Shown in pieces: positions 1 to 8,918 of a stretch of DNA of 64,000 nt. The notes under the pieces were generated by a model. It did not search any database and was not told the origin of the DNA. It saw only the letters and a list, made by a program, of their open reading frames with translations. A program made the translations under genes and the position numbers. The stretch is from Leptospiraceae bacterium (GTDB lineage Bacteria; Spirochaetota; Leptospiria; Leptospirales; Leptospiraceae). The stretch lies in the NCBI GenBank assembly GCA_016711485.1, contig JADJSX010000025.1, positions 186,001-250,000 of the forward strand, written 5' to 3'. Within the stretch, counting starts at the first letter, position 1, and every line of letters begins with the position of its first letter.

Positions 1-309
1 GATGGGCATAAATGCAAACGTTTACATGGGCACACTTTCAGTTTTAAAATTCATTTAAAAGGAGAGGTTGATCCTGCGACAGGTTGGTTAATGGACTTTG
101 GCGATGTTAAAAAAGTCGTAAAACCTCTTATTGAAAATTATCTAGATCACTATTATTTAAATGACATAAAAGGTTTGGAAAATCCAACGAGTGAAAATAT
201 AGCAATTTGGATATGGCATAAGTTAAAACCTGAACTTCCTTTACTTTTTAAAATCACTTTGCATGAAACCTGCAATAGTGCCTGTGTGTATTCAGGTCCT
301 AAAGAATGA
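1..309 (+). CDS. queD: 6-carboxytetrahydropterin synthase QueD, 3' part
   Basis: QueD converts dihydroneopterin triphosphate to 6-carboxytetrahydropterin, the second step of queuosine/preQ1 synthesis. The frame is open from base 1, so the 5' end lies outside the window and about 102 C-terminal residues are present. The visible part has the zinc-binding HGH of the family (KRLHGHTF, bases 22-45), the GEVDPATGWLMDFGDVK segment, and the C-terminal HET motif (bases 262-270) that carries catalytic His and Glu. An internal ATG at 91 is not the start, because family-typical sequence continues upstream. It overlaps queC by 4 bp (ATGA), so the two are translationally coupled and act in the same pathway. 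Confidence 0.9.
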   Translation, partial: DGHKCKRLHGHTFSFKIHLKGEVDPATGWLMDFGDVKKVVKPLIENYLDHYYLNDIKGLENPTSENIAIWIWHKLKPELPLLFKITLHETCNSACVYSGPKE

Positions 310-980
310 AAAAAAAATCTGATTCAAAAGGTGCTTTGGTTCTTTTTTCTGGAGGACTTGATTCTACTACTTGTTTATATTACGCACTAAAAGAGCATAA
401 AAATGTAGTTGCGGTTTCATTTGATTATTCGCAACGTCATAAAATAGAAATTCAAAAAGCTAAGAAAATTAGTTCTCAATTAAAAATTCCACATAGTATT
501 GTAAAAATAAATTCGGAAATATTCAGGAATACTTCCCTAGTAAATAGAGATATAAAAGTACCCAAGAATTTTTCTTCCACAAAAAAAATTCCAAATACGT
601 ATGTCCCAGGAAGGAATATCCTTTTTCTTTCCTTTGCAACATCGATTGCGGAAGGTTTAGGTTTGTCGGAAATTTTTATTGGTGTAAATGCTCTGGATTA
701 TTCCGGTTATCCAGACTGTCGCCCTGATTTTATAAATGCATTTCAAAAGGCAATTACTATCGGGACAAAATCGGGCGATGAAAAAAGAGCAATTCGAATT
801 CAAACTCCACTTTTGCATCTTTCTAAAAAAGAAATAGTTTTATTGGCAAACAAACTGAAAGTTCCATTTGGAATGACTCACTCTTGTTATGATCCAATAA
901 AAGGAAAGGCGTGTGGGAAATGTGATTCCTGTCTCTTGAGAAAAAAGGGATTTGAAGAAGCTGGAGTAATGGATAAATGA
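306..980 (+). CDS. queC: 7-cyano-7-deazaguanine synthase QueC
   Basis: QueC turns 7-carboxy-7-deazaguanine into preQ0 using ATP and ammonia. The 224 residues match the family length. The N-terminal PP-loop SGGLDS is at residues 15-20. The C-terminal zinc site has four cysteines, at about 194, 203, 206 and 209 (SCYDP, ACGKCDSC). The middle holds YVPGRNILFLSFA and GVNALDYSGYPDCRP, both typical of QueC. It overlaps queD upstream and a lipoprotein gene downstream by 4 bp each, so it sits in a tightly coupled operon. queE and queF are not in the window and are presumably elsewhere. Confidence 0.95.
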   Translation: MKKKSDSKGALVLFSGGLDSTTCLYYALKEHKNVVAVSFDYSQRHKIEIQKAKKISSQLKIPHSIVKINSEIFRNTSLVNRDIKVPKNFSSTKKIPNTYVPGRNILFLSFATSIAEGLGLSEIFIGVNALDYSGYPDCRPDFINAFQKAITIGTKSGDEKRAIRIQTPLLHLSKKEIVLLANKLKVPFGMTHSCYDPIKGKACGKCDSCLLRKKGFEEAGVMDK

Positions 981-1687
981 AAGTAGCATTTAATCTAAGA
1001 AATATTACTTTATTTGTTTGTATTTTATTTTTTTTGGATTGTGCGACTTACTGGAAAAATAGGAAAAACGATTTACAGGATATTATTACATTTGGAACTG
1101 AAAAACCTATGTATGGAGTTAACTTAAAGTTAGCCCCTATTAATATAGGATTTTTATTTGTTGGCGGAGATTCTGAACCTGGAAAAAAAGATCTAGGAGA
1201 TGGCATTGGACTTAGAGGGGGAAGTTTTTCAAGTTATTTTTCGCAGCAATTAGTATTCGGATGGATGGGAGGGGAAACGTTTTATTCCGGCGAATTGGAA
1301 TTAACTGATGAAGGAAAAATGCAGTATGAGGACAAAATTCCAATAGTAAAAGATCCGAGAGATAATATTAAAAGTCATTCTTTAAAATATATTTCCATTT
1401 TAACCGATCCACCAAAGGAAAGAAAAAAAGCAAAGAAAGAAGAGGCCAGAAAAGAAATTATACAAGGCATTCTTGCTGAGAATCCCAATCCAGATCCTGC
1501 ACTTTACGCTTATTTGCCAAAGGAAAAAAAGAAACCGTTTGGATATCCAAAGTCTTACCTTTATCAAATTGAAGTAACGATAGGTATTTACAGGGGTATA
1601 CGAATTGGATTTAATCCGGCTGAATTATTCGATTTTATTTTAGGGTTTACAACATATGATATGTATGCTGATGATTTAAAAGAATAG
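977..1687 (+). CDS. Putative lipoprotein of a spirochaete-type family
   Basis: Function unknown. The 236-residue product starts with a basic N-terminus and a hydrophobic stretch ending in FLDCATYW, which fits a spirochaetal lipobox with the acylated Cys at about residue 22. A Gly-rich section follows (LFVGGDSEPGKKDLGDGIGLRGG), then a Lys/Glu-rich helix (KERKKAKKEEARKE, around residue 152), and a C-terminal hydrophobic part ending GFTTYDMYADD. The style resembles paralogous Leptospira lipoproteins, but I cannot name a family. It overlaps queC by 4 bp, which suggests co-transcription rather than a role in queuosine synthesis. Confidence 0.75.
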   Translation: MKVAFNLRNITLFVCILFFLDCATYWKNRKNDLQDIITFGTEKPMYGVNLKLAPINIGFLFVGGDSEPGKKDLGDGIGLRGGSFSSYFSQQLVFGWMGGETFYSGELELTDEGKMQYEDKIPIVKDPRDNIKSHSLKYISILTDPPKERKKAKKEEARKEIIQGILAENPNPDPALYAYLPKEKKKPFGYPKSYLYQIEVTIGIYRGIRIGFNPAELFDFILGFTTYDMYADDLKE

Positions 1688-1697
1688 GAATAATTAG

Positions 1698-2357
1698 ATG
1701 TTACAAAAAGAAACGTTAGGTTTTTTGAATAATTTAAATAAGAATAACAGAAGAGACTGGTTCGAAAAAAATAAACAATCATTTGAAGATGCAAAACTTG
1801 ATTTTGAAACATTTATTTCTGAAATATTTTTTGAAATGGCAAAACTCAATGAAAACTTAATCGGAACTGATCCTCGCAAATGTATCTTTCGAATTTATCG
1901 AGATGTCCGTTTTTCAAAAAATAAAGAGCCATACAAAACAAATTTTGGAGCCGCTATTTGTGCTGGGGGTAAATCATTAAATACCGCTTTATTTTATATT
2001 CATATTGAACCGGGGAATAAATCGTTTATAGCGGGTGGACGTTATATGCCCGACTCAAACTCATTACGGAACATACGGGAAAAAATTGCCGGAAAACCAA
2101 ATGAATTTAAAAAAATAATTTCAGATAAAAAATTTAAATCAGTATTCTCTAAACTTTCTGACATAAAAGTAAAAACCGTTCCGCGAGGATACACAAAGGA
2201 CCATCCAGAAATTGAACTATTAAAATATACCAGTTATATTGTCGAAAAAAAAATTGAGGATGATATTCTAATTTCAAAAAAAATCAAAAAGATTAGTATT
2301 GATTCTTATAAAATTTTATATCCATTTATTCAGTATTTAAATGATATTAAACAATGA
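1698..2357 (+). CDS. DUF2461 (TIGR02453) family protein
   Basis: This is a 219-residue cytosolic protein of the widespread DUF2461 family, whose biochemical role is not established. Family-typical features are the N-terminal NNRRDWFEKNK segment, the IFRIYRDVRFSKNKEPYKTN block near residues 54-75 and the YIHIEPGNKSFIAGGRYMP block near residues 95-115. Length is normal. It starts 10 bp after the lipoprotein gene and overlaps the AraC-type regulator by 4 bp, so it belongs to the same run of genes as queDC. Confidence 0.85.
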   Translation: MLQKETLGFLNNLNKNNRRDWFEKNKQSFEDAKLDFETFISEIFFEMAKLNENLIGTDPRKCIFRIYRDVRFSKNKEPYKTNFGAAICAGGKSLNTALFYIHIEPGNKSFIAGGRYMPDSNSLRNIREKIAGKPNEFKKIISDKKFKSVFSKLSDIKVKTVPRGYTKDHPEIELLKYTSYIVEKKIEDDILISKKIKKISIDSYKILYPFIQYLNDIKQ

Positions 2358-3439
2358 CAATTTCCGTATTTTTTTTAGGATTTAGTGCTTGTTTAAGTTT
2401 TTTATTTTCGATTGGAGAATTTAGTTCTGCCAAAAAATTTTACAGGAATTGGTATCTTGGATTTATTTTTTTATTTTTAGGTATTTTTATTTTTCAATCC
2501 TTTCTTTGGTCGAGCGGATTAATAAAATTATACCCTCATATGTTACATATACATATTCCAGCAACTGCATTAGTAGGTGTTTTTTTTGAGAGGTATTTAT
2601 TATTAACTTGGGAAAATCAAGTAGAATCATTTCGAAGATTTTTATTTAAATGTGGTGTTTGTGTTAGTATAGTATTATTTACAATTCCCCTTTATTTGAA
2701 ATCTAGTGAAGAAAAATTAAAGTATATAGAAGATTGTTATAAAGAAGGAACGCCACTTCATTCTAAAATTGCAATATTGATTGTAATCTCAGTTATGTTT
2801 TATTTTTTTCTAAGCATTTTATTTCGATTTAAAAATCTTTTTAGAAAATCTACTTTGTTGGAATCCAAAACCTTACAATTAGTTCTTGTTATCTTAGTAT
2901 TAGGATTTGTCGGAATTATGATCGGTGGTTATTTTGCTATTTACGGGTCTTATATTGGTATAGAGACTAACGGATATATTTTTGGAATATTTTTGATTGT
3001 ATTGTATATTTTACGTATTCGATATCCAGAAATATTTCAAGAAGTTAGAATTATTGTAGAGGAAGAAAAAAAGTATAAAAACTCACAGTTAAAGTCTGTC
3101 AATTTAAAAGATGTAGGACAAAAGTTAACGAATCTTTTGGAAGTAGATAAAATATACAGAGAGGATAATATAAATTTATCAGAGCTTGCATCTCGTATTG
3201 GAATTTCCAATCACCAGTTGTCTGAATACCTTAACAAAGAGTTAAAACTTCCTTTTTTCTCGTTAATTCATAAATATAGAATAGAAGAAGCAAAGACTTT
3301 TCTTGTAACTAATCCAGATGAAACAGTATTATCTATCGCGTATAAAGTTGGGTATCAGTCTAAATCCTCATTTAATGAAATATTTAAAAAGGAAACAGGC
3401 TTTACGCCGACCGAATTTAGAAAAAAAACGAAAAAATAG
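2354..3439 (+). CDS. Membrane-anchored AraC-family transcriptional regulator
   Basis: The 361-residue protein has about six or seven hydrophobic segments in its first 225 residues, then a charged linker and a C-terminal AraC/XylS DNA-binding domain (about residues 265-358). The HTH region shows SELASRIGISNHQLSEYLNK and the second-helix signature IAYKVGYQSKSSFNEIFKKETGFTP. Membrane-bound AraC regulators of this layout are common in Leptospira and Bacteroidetes; the ligand is unknown. The ATG overlaps the DUF2461 stop. The fatty acid hydroxylase gene starts about 100 bp downstream and is a plausible target, but no operator was identified. Confidence 0.88.
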   Translation: MTISVFFLGFSACLSFLFSIGEFSSAKKFYRNWYLGFIFLFLGIFIFQSFLWSSGLIKLYPHMLHIHIPATALVGVFFERYLLLTWENQVESFRRFLFKCGVCVSIVLFTIPLYLKSSEEKLKYIEDCYKEGTPLHSKIAILIVISVMFYFFLSILFRFKNLFRKSTLLESKTLQLVLVILVLGFVGIMIGGYFAIYGSYIGIETNGYIFGIFLIVLYILRIRYPEIFQEVRIIVEEEKKYKNSQLKSVNLKDVGQKLTNLLEVDKIYREDNINLSELASRIGISNHQLSEYLNKELKLPFFSLIHKYRIEEAKTFLVTNPDETVLSIAYKVGYQSKSSFNEIFKKETGFTPTEFRKKTKK

Positions 3440-3542
3440 TCCACACTTATCAGTCTGTACCAAAAAATTAGTCAGTATCGATCGAGACGGTCGATTGAAT
3501 TCTATTTCTATGCTAAATTATACCTGTTAAAGGGGATATTAT

Positions 3543-4379
3543 ATGCCATTCGGATGTGACTTAAATTTAGATTGTATTATTCAGGCGGGATCATTCCAGC
3601 TTTTTATGAACTTTGTACGCTATTATCCAATAGCTGGTGTAGCATTTTTTATTTTTTATATTTGGAAGAAGGATTATTTTGCTAGATTCCGAATTCAAGA
3701 CAAATATCCAAAGTCAGAAAAAATTTGGAATGAAATAAGGCAATCTGCTGTTACCCTCGTTATGTTTGCAGGTATAGGAACTACCGTATTTGTTTTGATT
3801 CGATTAGGTGTCTTAAAAACTCAAATGTATAGAGATGCCAGTTTATATGGCGGTGTGCCGTATATGATTTTTTCATTTATTCTTCTTACAATTTGGCATG
3901 AAACTTATTTTTATTGGATTCATAGACTTATGCATCACAAAAAAATCTATAAATATGTTCACCAAGTGCACCACCAATCAGTAAATCCGTCTCCTATCGC
4001 TGCCTACCATTTTCACTATATTGAAGCTTTTTTTGAGGCAATCTATGCAGTTATGTTCACACTGACAGTTCCTATATATTATCCAGTGTTTATTCTTCAT
4101 ACTTTCTATGCTATGATTTTGAATATTTGGTGGCATTTAGGATATGAATTTTTTCCGAAAGGATTTGCAAGTCATTGGATTTTTAAATGGATAAGTACTT
4201 CGACCCACCATAACCTTCATCATCAAAAATTCCATGGGAATTATGGATTGTATTTTAACTTTTGGGATAGAATTATGGGAACTAACTTCCCGAATTACGA
4301 AACGTATTTCGACCAAATTGCAGAAAAAAGAAAAATCGAAGTAAGTCTTCAAGATGATGAAATACAGGTTCCAGCTTAA
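3543..4379 (+). CDS. Sterol desaturase / fatty acid hydroxylase superfamily membrane protein
   Basis: This is a 278-residue integral membrane di-iron oxygenase that would insert oxygen into, or desaturate, a lipid. The histidine clusters are clear: HETYFYWIHRLMHH (about residues 119-132), HQVHHQS (about residues 140-146) and HHNLHHQKFH (about residues 222-231). Several transmembrane segments lie between them. The start is preceded by AAAGGGG about seven bases upstream. The substrate cannot be told from sequence; sterol, carotenoid and alkyl lipid substrates all occur in the family. A strong hairpin terminator follows the stop. Confidence 0.88.
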   Translation: MPFGCDLNLDCIIQAGSFQLFMNFVRYYPIAGVAFFIFYIWKKDYFARFRIQDKYPKSEKIWNEIRQSAVTLVMFAGIGTTVFVLIRLGVLKTQMYRDASLYGGVPYMIFSFILLTIWHETYFYWIHRLMHHKKIYKYVHQVHHQSVNPSPIAAYHFHYIEAFFEAIYAVMFTLTVPIYYPVFILHTFYAMILNIWWHLGYEFFPKGFASHWIFKWISTSTHHNLHHQKFHGNYGLYFNFWDRIMGTNFPNYETYFDQIAEKRKIEVSLQDDEIQVPA

Positions 4380-4383
4380 TTAA

Positions 4384-4420
4384 ATGGGGTAATTTCAAAT
4401 TACCCCATGATACTTTTTAT
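4384..4420 (+). terminator. Intrinsic terminator after the hydroxylase gene
   Basis: Perfect 12-bp arms at 4384-4395 and 4397-4408 (ATGGGGTAATTT and its complement), followed by a T-rich tract. It sits between convergent genes and may serve both strands, although the T-tract favours the plus strand. Confidence 0.75.
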
Positions 4421-4602
4421 TTTTCTTCTTTCATTGAGCTTTTAGATTTTTGTTCCTTTGGTTCTTCTTTGTTGTCCTTCTTTGGTTCCTGTTTTTTTAC
4501 TTTCTCTTTTTTTGGTTCTTGTTTTGGTGTGGGAGATTGCGCGAAAACTGTAATCATCGAAATTGATAATAAAACCAGAATTATTAATAGTATTTTTTTC
4601 AT
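4417..4602 (-). CDS. Small secreted Lys/Glu/Pro-rich protein
   Basis: This 61-residue product has a clean signal peptide (MKKILLIILVLLSISM, ending near VFAQS) and a low-complexity mature part made of repeated QEPKKEK / KEEPKEQ motifs. I chose the ATG at 4602 because AAGGAC lies about seven bases upstream and it gives a normal signal peptide; an upstream ATG at 4638 would put 12 odd residues in front. The mature part should be disordered and periplasmic or surface-exposed. Function unknown. It is convergent with the hydroxylase gene. Confidence 0.6.
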   Translation of the reverse strand: MKKILLIILVLLSISMITVFAQSPTPKQEPKKEKVKKQEPKKDNKEEPKEQKSKSSMKEEK

Positions 4603-4710
4603 AAAATTGTCCTTTTGGTAGAAATTTAATTTTCTCATAAATTAATCCAGAATTTCTATCAATATAAATTTAAAATCTTTTTTTTCAATGATTAAATTAG
4701 TTTTGGATAT

Positions 4711-4830
4711 TTAATCATTCACCTTACGCTATCGCTATTATCATTTCTTTCTGAAAAAGAAATGATTGAGTTCGGGTGAGTTAAACGTCCAACTGAGGTT
4801 TGCACTCGAACTCGATGTTTACTTTTGGAG
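4711..4830 (-). repeat. Dispersed repeat copy 1 (truncated)
   Basis: The copy starts with the terminal motif ATTCACCTTACGC and carries a hairpin with 11-bp arms (4740-4750 and 4756-4766, ATCATTTCTTT type) followed by GAGTTCGGGTGAG. It matches the right half of the full copy at 12813-13055 in reverse orientation. The left half, with the short reading frame, is missing. Confidence 0.75.
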
Positions 4831-4862
4831 ATCAGAATAATTAGAAAGTATTTTTAGATAGT

Positions 4863-5792
4863 CTACAGATTTTCTAAAAATATATTATATGCTTTTGATA
4901 AATCCTGTTTTTCTAACAACGGTTTTTTGGCTGCATTCATGTTTTCGGCGACATGGTGAGGCTTTGAAGAGGCAAATAAAATACAAGTTAAATTTGTATT
5001 AGCCGTTAGAAACCGAATGAATAACTCAGCCCATGAATGTATGTTCATTTCTGATAATTTAGAATCTATTGGTTTTTTTAAAAATTTAGAAAATAAGTCT
5101 CCTCCTTCAAATGGTCTATTAATTAGAACTGCGATACCTTTGTCCTTTGCCAGTGGTAAAATCCTTTTTTCGGCATCGCGGAGGCTAATGGAGTAAGGAA
5201 TCTGTATAAAGTCTAATTTTTCTTTCTTAATAATTTCTTCCATTTTTGAAAAATAAGACGGCAAATAATGAGTTACCCCTATGTATTTAATTTTTCCTTT
5301 TTCTTTTAAATCCCTGAGTGTATTCAGTTGAGTTTTTAAATCCAATAGATTGTGAACTTGAAATAAGTTCATATTCGTTACATTCATTTTTTGGAACGAA
5401 TGTTCAATTTGTTTTAAGCCTTCTTTCTTTCCTTCAGTCCAGACTTTTGTGGCGAAAAATATATCTTCTCTATTGTATTTTTCAAAAAGATGGCCTATGA
5501 AGTTTTCTGAATTTCCATACATAGGAGAACTGTCAACTAACCTTCCTCCATGGGTTATAAAAGTATGCCAGACTTCGGATAATTTTTTAAGGTTTGTTTC
5601 ATTCACTTCAACGTCAAAAACTTTCCAAGTGCCAAATCCCAAAATAGGAATTTTATCCTTTGTGTTTGGAATTTCTCTAGTAGGAATGGGATTTATTTCG
5701 TTCCTATTTTCCTCTGTAAATAAATTTAAATTCATAATTGAATATACCATTGCAGAAATTAGAAATAAAAAATCTTTTCTATTCATTTTCAA
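4863..5792 (-). CDS. Aldo/keto reductase family protein, possibly exported
   Basis: This is a 309-residue protein with a TIM-barrel aldo/keto reductase domain, expected to use NADPH to reduce carbonyls. The catalytic tetrad can be traced: Asp in LVDSSPMYG, Tyr in the same motif, Lys in FFATKVW and His in QVHNLLD. The N-terminus (MNRKDFLFLISAMVYSIMNL) looks like a signal or Tat-like leader without a twin arginine, so it may be exported or anchored. The substrate is unknown. It is flanked by dispersed repeats on both sides, so it appears to be its own transcription unit. Confidence 0.82.
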   Translation of the reverse strand: MKMNRKDFLFLISAMVYSIMNLNLFTEENRNEINPIPTREIPNTKDKIPILGFGTWKVFDVEVNETNLKKLSEVWHTFITHGGRLVDSSPMYGNSENFIGHLFEKYNREDIFFATKVWTEGKKEGLKQIEHSFQKMNVTNMNLFQVHNLLDLKTQLNTLRDLKEKGKIKYIGVTHYLPSYFSKMEEIIKKEKLDFIQIPYSISLRDAEKRILPLAKDKGIAVLINRPFEGGDLFSKFLKKPIDSKLSEMNIHSWAELFIRFLTANTNLTCILFASSKPHHVAENMNAAKKPLLEKQDLSKAYNIFLENL

Positions 5793-5856
5793 TTGTCTTA
5801 TCTTTTATTTCTCATATTTTGTATAATATTTATTATCTATATACAAAATATATTAT

Positions 5857-6023
5857 TAACTCACCTTACGCGCAAGCGCGTTGATGTGAGAGATAGGGAG
5901 CCTGTCGGCGACTTGGGCTGCCGCCCAAACCTGCTTATTCATTAATTCATTAGCTTTATCTAATATTCTTAACTTTGCTTTAAATTTCATAATTTTTCTT
6001 TTTTGCGTAACGTCAGTTATTAA
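5857..6023 (-). repeat. Dispersed repeat copy 2
   Basis: The right terminal motif TTAACTCACCTTACGC is at 5857-5872 and the opposite end GCGTAACGTCAGTTATTAA at 6005-6023. The interior, read on the minus strand, gives ATG then KFKAKLRILDKANELMN. The middle differs from other copies: a GC-rich insert with the CGCGCAAGCGCG palindrome lies near 5869-5880. Confidence 0.75.
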
Positions 6024-6251
6024 CTCATCTTACTTTATCATTTCTTTCTTAAGAAGAAATGATTGAGTTCGGGTGAGCCCAACGTTCAAGTGATGTTTGC
6101 ACCTAGCGGTGGGCTTATCCCCCCTTTCGCTTAGTCGCTCACCTTCAGCCAAGCTATCGCGGGCTATTGATATTATTAATTCATTAGCATTTTCTAATAT
6201 TCTTTTGCTAGTCTCAAGTATCATAATTTTCTTTTTTTGCGTAAGGGTGAG
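6020..6251 (-). repeat. Dispersed repeat copy 3 (full length)
   Basis: This copy shares its first bases with the end of copy 2. It runs from TTAACTCATCTTAC (6020-6033) through a hairpin (ATCATTTCTTTCTTAAGAAGAAATGAT type) to the other end GCGTAAGGGTGAG (6239-6251). Its minus-strand reading frame (6224 to 6030, 64 codons) is similar along its length to the frame in copy 6: RILENANEL, the KPTAR/KPATR region, and RTQSFL-KKEMI at the end. Confidence 0.78.
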
Positions 6252-6390
6252 CCCAGCGTGGACTTGCTGCCGCAGGCTATTGATTCTATTAATTCATTAG
6301 CTTTATCTAATATTCTTAACTTTGCTTTAAATTTCAGAAACTTTTTTTACCGCAGTTACTTTGAGTTCGGATGAATCCAAAGTCTACAAA
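6246..6390 (-). repeat. Dispersed repeat copy 4 (degenerate)
   Basis: A third element directly abuts copy 3 and shares the GTGAGCCC junction. The core reads LRILDKANELIESIA on the minus strand. The outer end is worn (CCGCAGTTACTTTGAGTTCGG), so the terminal inverted repeat is not intact. Confidence 0.65.
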
Positions 6391-6542
6391 TACTATTTCA
6401 TTTAGGTATAAATAAATCTTGACTCTATAGAATTCAAATATCCATATCCAAGTATCTAATTCTGAAGAATAGTAAAGTTTGTTTCATATACAGTTACAGA
6501 TTTACCGTAGCTGGGAAGAAATATTACGCGAGGAGTATAAAA

Positions 6543-7619
6543 GTGTTTAGAGGTCTATTTATATTTTTAATTGTAGCATTTGTTTGGGCGGAGGATTTTC
6601 CTGCGACAAATCTTCGTTATGTGCTTATTCAATCTGGAATCTTGAATGTTCGAGATAAACCTGTCGACGGAAAGGTAATAACAAAACTGAATGCCGGCGA
6701 TAAAGTCACTGTTCTAGAAAATGTCGAGAGTAATTATGGATGGAAAAAAATTAAAACAGCTTCGAACGTTATTGGATATGTCTCGGACGAATTTCTCGGG
6801 TTTTATAGTATTTCTGAAATCCAGAAAGGGAAATTAATTGGAATTGTAGGGGCCGGAGATTCTGCTGACACTATGAAAAAAGGCGCCCTTCGTATATTAG
6901 GCGGGTCTTTTTCGGGTAAATGGTATGGATATGATGGAAATGGAGATTTCAGTTATTTTCTGAATTATTTAGTTAAAAATAAAAAGTCTTTAGATATCCT
7001 TGAAAATAATTTAAAAGTAGGTACATTCAAAGCTGAATCTATTGCAAAATATGGGTGTCAGGAATTTAAAGGAATACAAGGTACGGCTTTCCCAAAACAA
7101 ATCACTTCCTCAAATGAGATATTGTATTTAGGAACAACCGGAATTCTTGAGTCTAACCTGAAATTTACTCTTTCAGAAAAAGTAACTGAAATTCATTTAA
7201 CGAATCTTCTAAATGAGGCTACAAAACTTTTTAAAAATAACAAGGTTACACCTAAGGAATTAGAAAATCTTTCAGAAAAAAAAGTTATTCAAATTAATTC
7301 TGGAAATGGTAAATCACTATTAGTCGCTCGTTATGCAATAAAAAATGAACACGCAGAAAAACATTATGTTTCGTTGGTCGCAGAAATTTTGAAAAACGAT
7401 AAAATAAAAATTATCCATAAGAAGTTTGAATCTTTAGAAGAAGAGAGAGGTAATTATGGAGGAAGTTTTCATTTTATGGGTGCTATTGATGTTGATGGAA
7501 AAGGAACTCCAGCGATTATATTTATTCATATAGGGTTTGATTCAACTATATATGAACTTTTTCAAATTAAGGAAAATTCGATTGAGTCCCTTTTTGTAGG
7601 TGGGGGTGATGCTTGTTAA
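6543..7619 (+). CDS. Exported SH3b-domain protein
   Basis: Function unknown. The 358-residue product starts at a GTG with AGGAG nine bases upstream, and has a signal peptide (FRGLFIFLIVAFVWAEDF). A bacterial SH3 domain follows at about residues 26-88 (LNVRDKPVDGKVITKLNAGDKVTV, then IGYVSDEFLGFYS); such domains often bind peptidoglycan. The rest contains a conserved-looking C-terminal part with a DVDGKG motif, similar in position to the DVDGDG motif of the SH3b lipoprotein at 17431-18765, so the two may be distant relatives. It ends inside a hairpin shared with the convergent gene. Confidence 0.7.
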   Translation: MFRGLFIFLIVAFVWAEDFPATNLRYVLIQSGILNVRDKPVDGKVITKLNAGDKVTVLENVESNYGWKKIKTASNVIGYVSDEFLGFYSISEIQKGKLIGIVGAGDSADTMKKGALRILGGSFSGKWYGYDGNGDFSYFLNYLVKNKKSLDILENNLKVGTFKAESIAKYGCQEFKGIQGTAFPKQITSSNEILYLGTTGILESNLKFTLSEKVTEIHLTNLLNEATKLFKNNKVTPKELENLSEKKVIQINSGNGKSLLVARYAIKNEHAEKHYVSLVAEILKNDKIKIIHKKFESLEEERGNYGGSFHFMGAIDVDGKGTPAIIFIHIGFDSTIYELFQIKENSIESLFVGGGDAC

Positions 7620-7631
7620 TCACAAGCATCA
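7607..7631. terminator. Hairpin spanning both stop codons of convergent genes
   Basis: Perfect 10-bp arms at 7607-7616 and 7622-7631 with a 5-base loop. The plus-strand TAA (7617-7619) and minus-strand TGA (7629-7631) both lie inside it. It probably acts as a bidirectional terminator, although a long T-tract is absent. Confidence 0.5.
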
Positions 7632-8918
7632 AGCCATCATTTCGAAAAACGGATGATCTTTTATCATATCGTAATAATCTTCTCCAAATGCTTCTTGTAA
7701 TTCCGGAGAGAAATTGCAGGAATGAAACAAAGTGTGTTCGATTCTTGCTTCGTAGTCTGGCAATTTAAATCCTAACATCTTTGTAGCTAAAATACCGGCA
7801 AGTCTAGAAATTCTATCTACATCAGAAACCATTTCAACTGCATCTGGTGTAAAATCTTGGTGATTCACAATTTGTTGTAAATGTGGAGGCATCTTCCATA
7901 TTTTAAATATTTTGGTTCCTGCTTCAATATGGTTTATTTTGAAATTCTCCGTTTCTGCAAGTAATAAATCACGAGTACCGGTACTTGATAAATCTAAAAG
8001 TTCTGAATACCTAGTTGGAAAGTTTAGGGCAAGCACAGTCATTCCTATTTTTCGAAGTAATCCAGCTAAAAAAACGTCTTCTCTAATTTTTTTTAATCCT
8101 AATGGATTTGTTAGATCGAATCCGATTAGTGCGGTTAACACTGGTAATTCTTCTAAATGTTTATGATAAACTTCTCCGGATAAATTTTTACTAAATTGTT
8201 TTTTTGATTTTAGCATTACTAAATTTTTTACAGTCTTCATTCCTAATAGAGTAATTGCTTCTCTTAATGAATGTATTTTTCCTGATCGCCCATAATATGC
8301 AGAATTTGCAATCTTCATAATGTCAGTAGTTATTGCTTTGTCAGGACCAATTAGTTTTTCCAGTTCTTCACTACCGCCTGCGGGGTTATCTGTATCGAAG
8401 CTCATTATTTTAATTGCAACCATAGGGAGCGGTGGGATTTCTAAATCAGCTAGATGAATTGTTTTTGCAGTAGCATCGGTTGAACTTAAACTTCCAGCTC
8501 TACCAAATACTTTTGCAAATCTATCCGATATTGCTGCTCTAGAGTATGGCTTACGTAGGAATGCATGAATTTTTAAGTTTAATAAGGATTGAATTAGACT
8601 TCTGTCTTCCACTGCAGAAATTACTATAATTTTAATAGTCGGATAAGACTGATTTATCTCTTTAATTACATCTACTCCATTTTTGGGTCCTGGTAAATGT
8701 AAATCTATACATACGAGATCCGGTATTTTGCTCGAATTCACTAAAAAATTCAATACGTCTTCTGCGTTCGATGATTCGTTTATTATGTCAAATTTTTCAG
8801 ACTGTAAAAAACGTCTGAGTAAACTTCGATCTATTGAACCTTCATCAACGATGATGGAGGAATAGGGTTTTTGAGTATCTGGGTTGGTTCCTAAAGGGAT
8901 ATGAGTTTCTGCTGGCAT
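7629..8918 (-). CDS. Response regulator with receiver and HDOD domains
   Basis: This 429-residue cytosolic protein has an N-terminal receiver domain (about residues 20-140). The acidic pair is in IIVDEGS, the phospho-acceptor Asp in VCIDLHLPG, the conserved Ser in VISAVED and the Lys in LRKPYS. A C-terminal HDOD domain (about residues 155-400, LEIPPLPMVAIKIM and IANSAYYGRSGKI) follows. HDOD domains are HD-like but usually non-catalytic and act in signalling scaffolds. All receiver residues are present, so phosphorylation control is likely. The partner kinase is not adjacent. Confidence 0.9.
   Translation of the reverse strand: MPAETHIPLGTNPDTQKPYSSIIVDEGSIDRSLLRRFLQSEKFDIINESSNAEDVLNFLVNSSKIPDLVCIDLHLPGPKNGVDVIKEINQSYPTIKIIVISAVEDRSLIQSLLNLKIHAFLRKPYSRAAISDRFAKVFGRAGSLSSTDATAKTIHLADLEIPPLPMVAIKIMSFDTDNPAGGSEELEKLIGPDKAITTDIMKIANSAYYGRSGKIHSLREAITLLGMKTVKNLVMLKSKKQFSKNLSGEVYHKHLEELPVLTALIGFDLTNPLGLKKIREDVFLAGLLRKIGMTVLALNFPTRYSELLDLSSTGTRDLLLAETENFKINHIEAGTKIFKIWKMPPHLQQIVNHQDFTPDAVEMVSDVDRISRLAGILATKMLGFKLPDYEARIEHTLFHSCNFSPELQEAFGEDYYDMIKDHPFFEMMA

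Noticed and set aside
91..309. Short frame starting at an internal ATG
   Set aside because: It is the end of queD; family sequence continues upstream to base 1.
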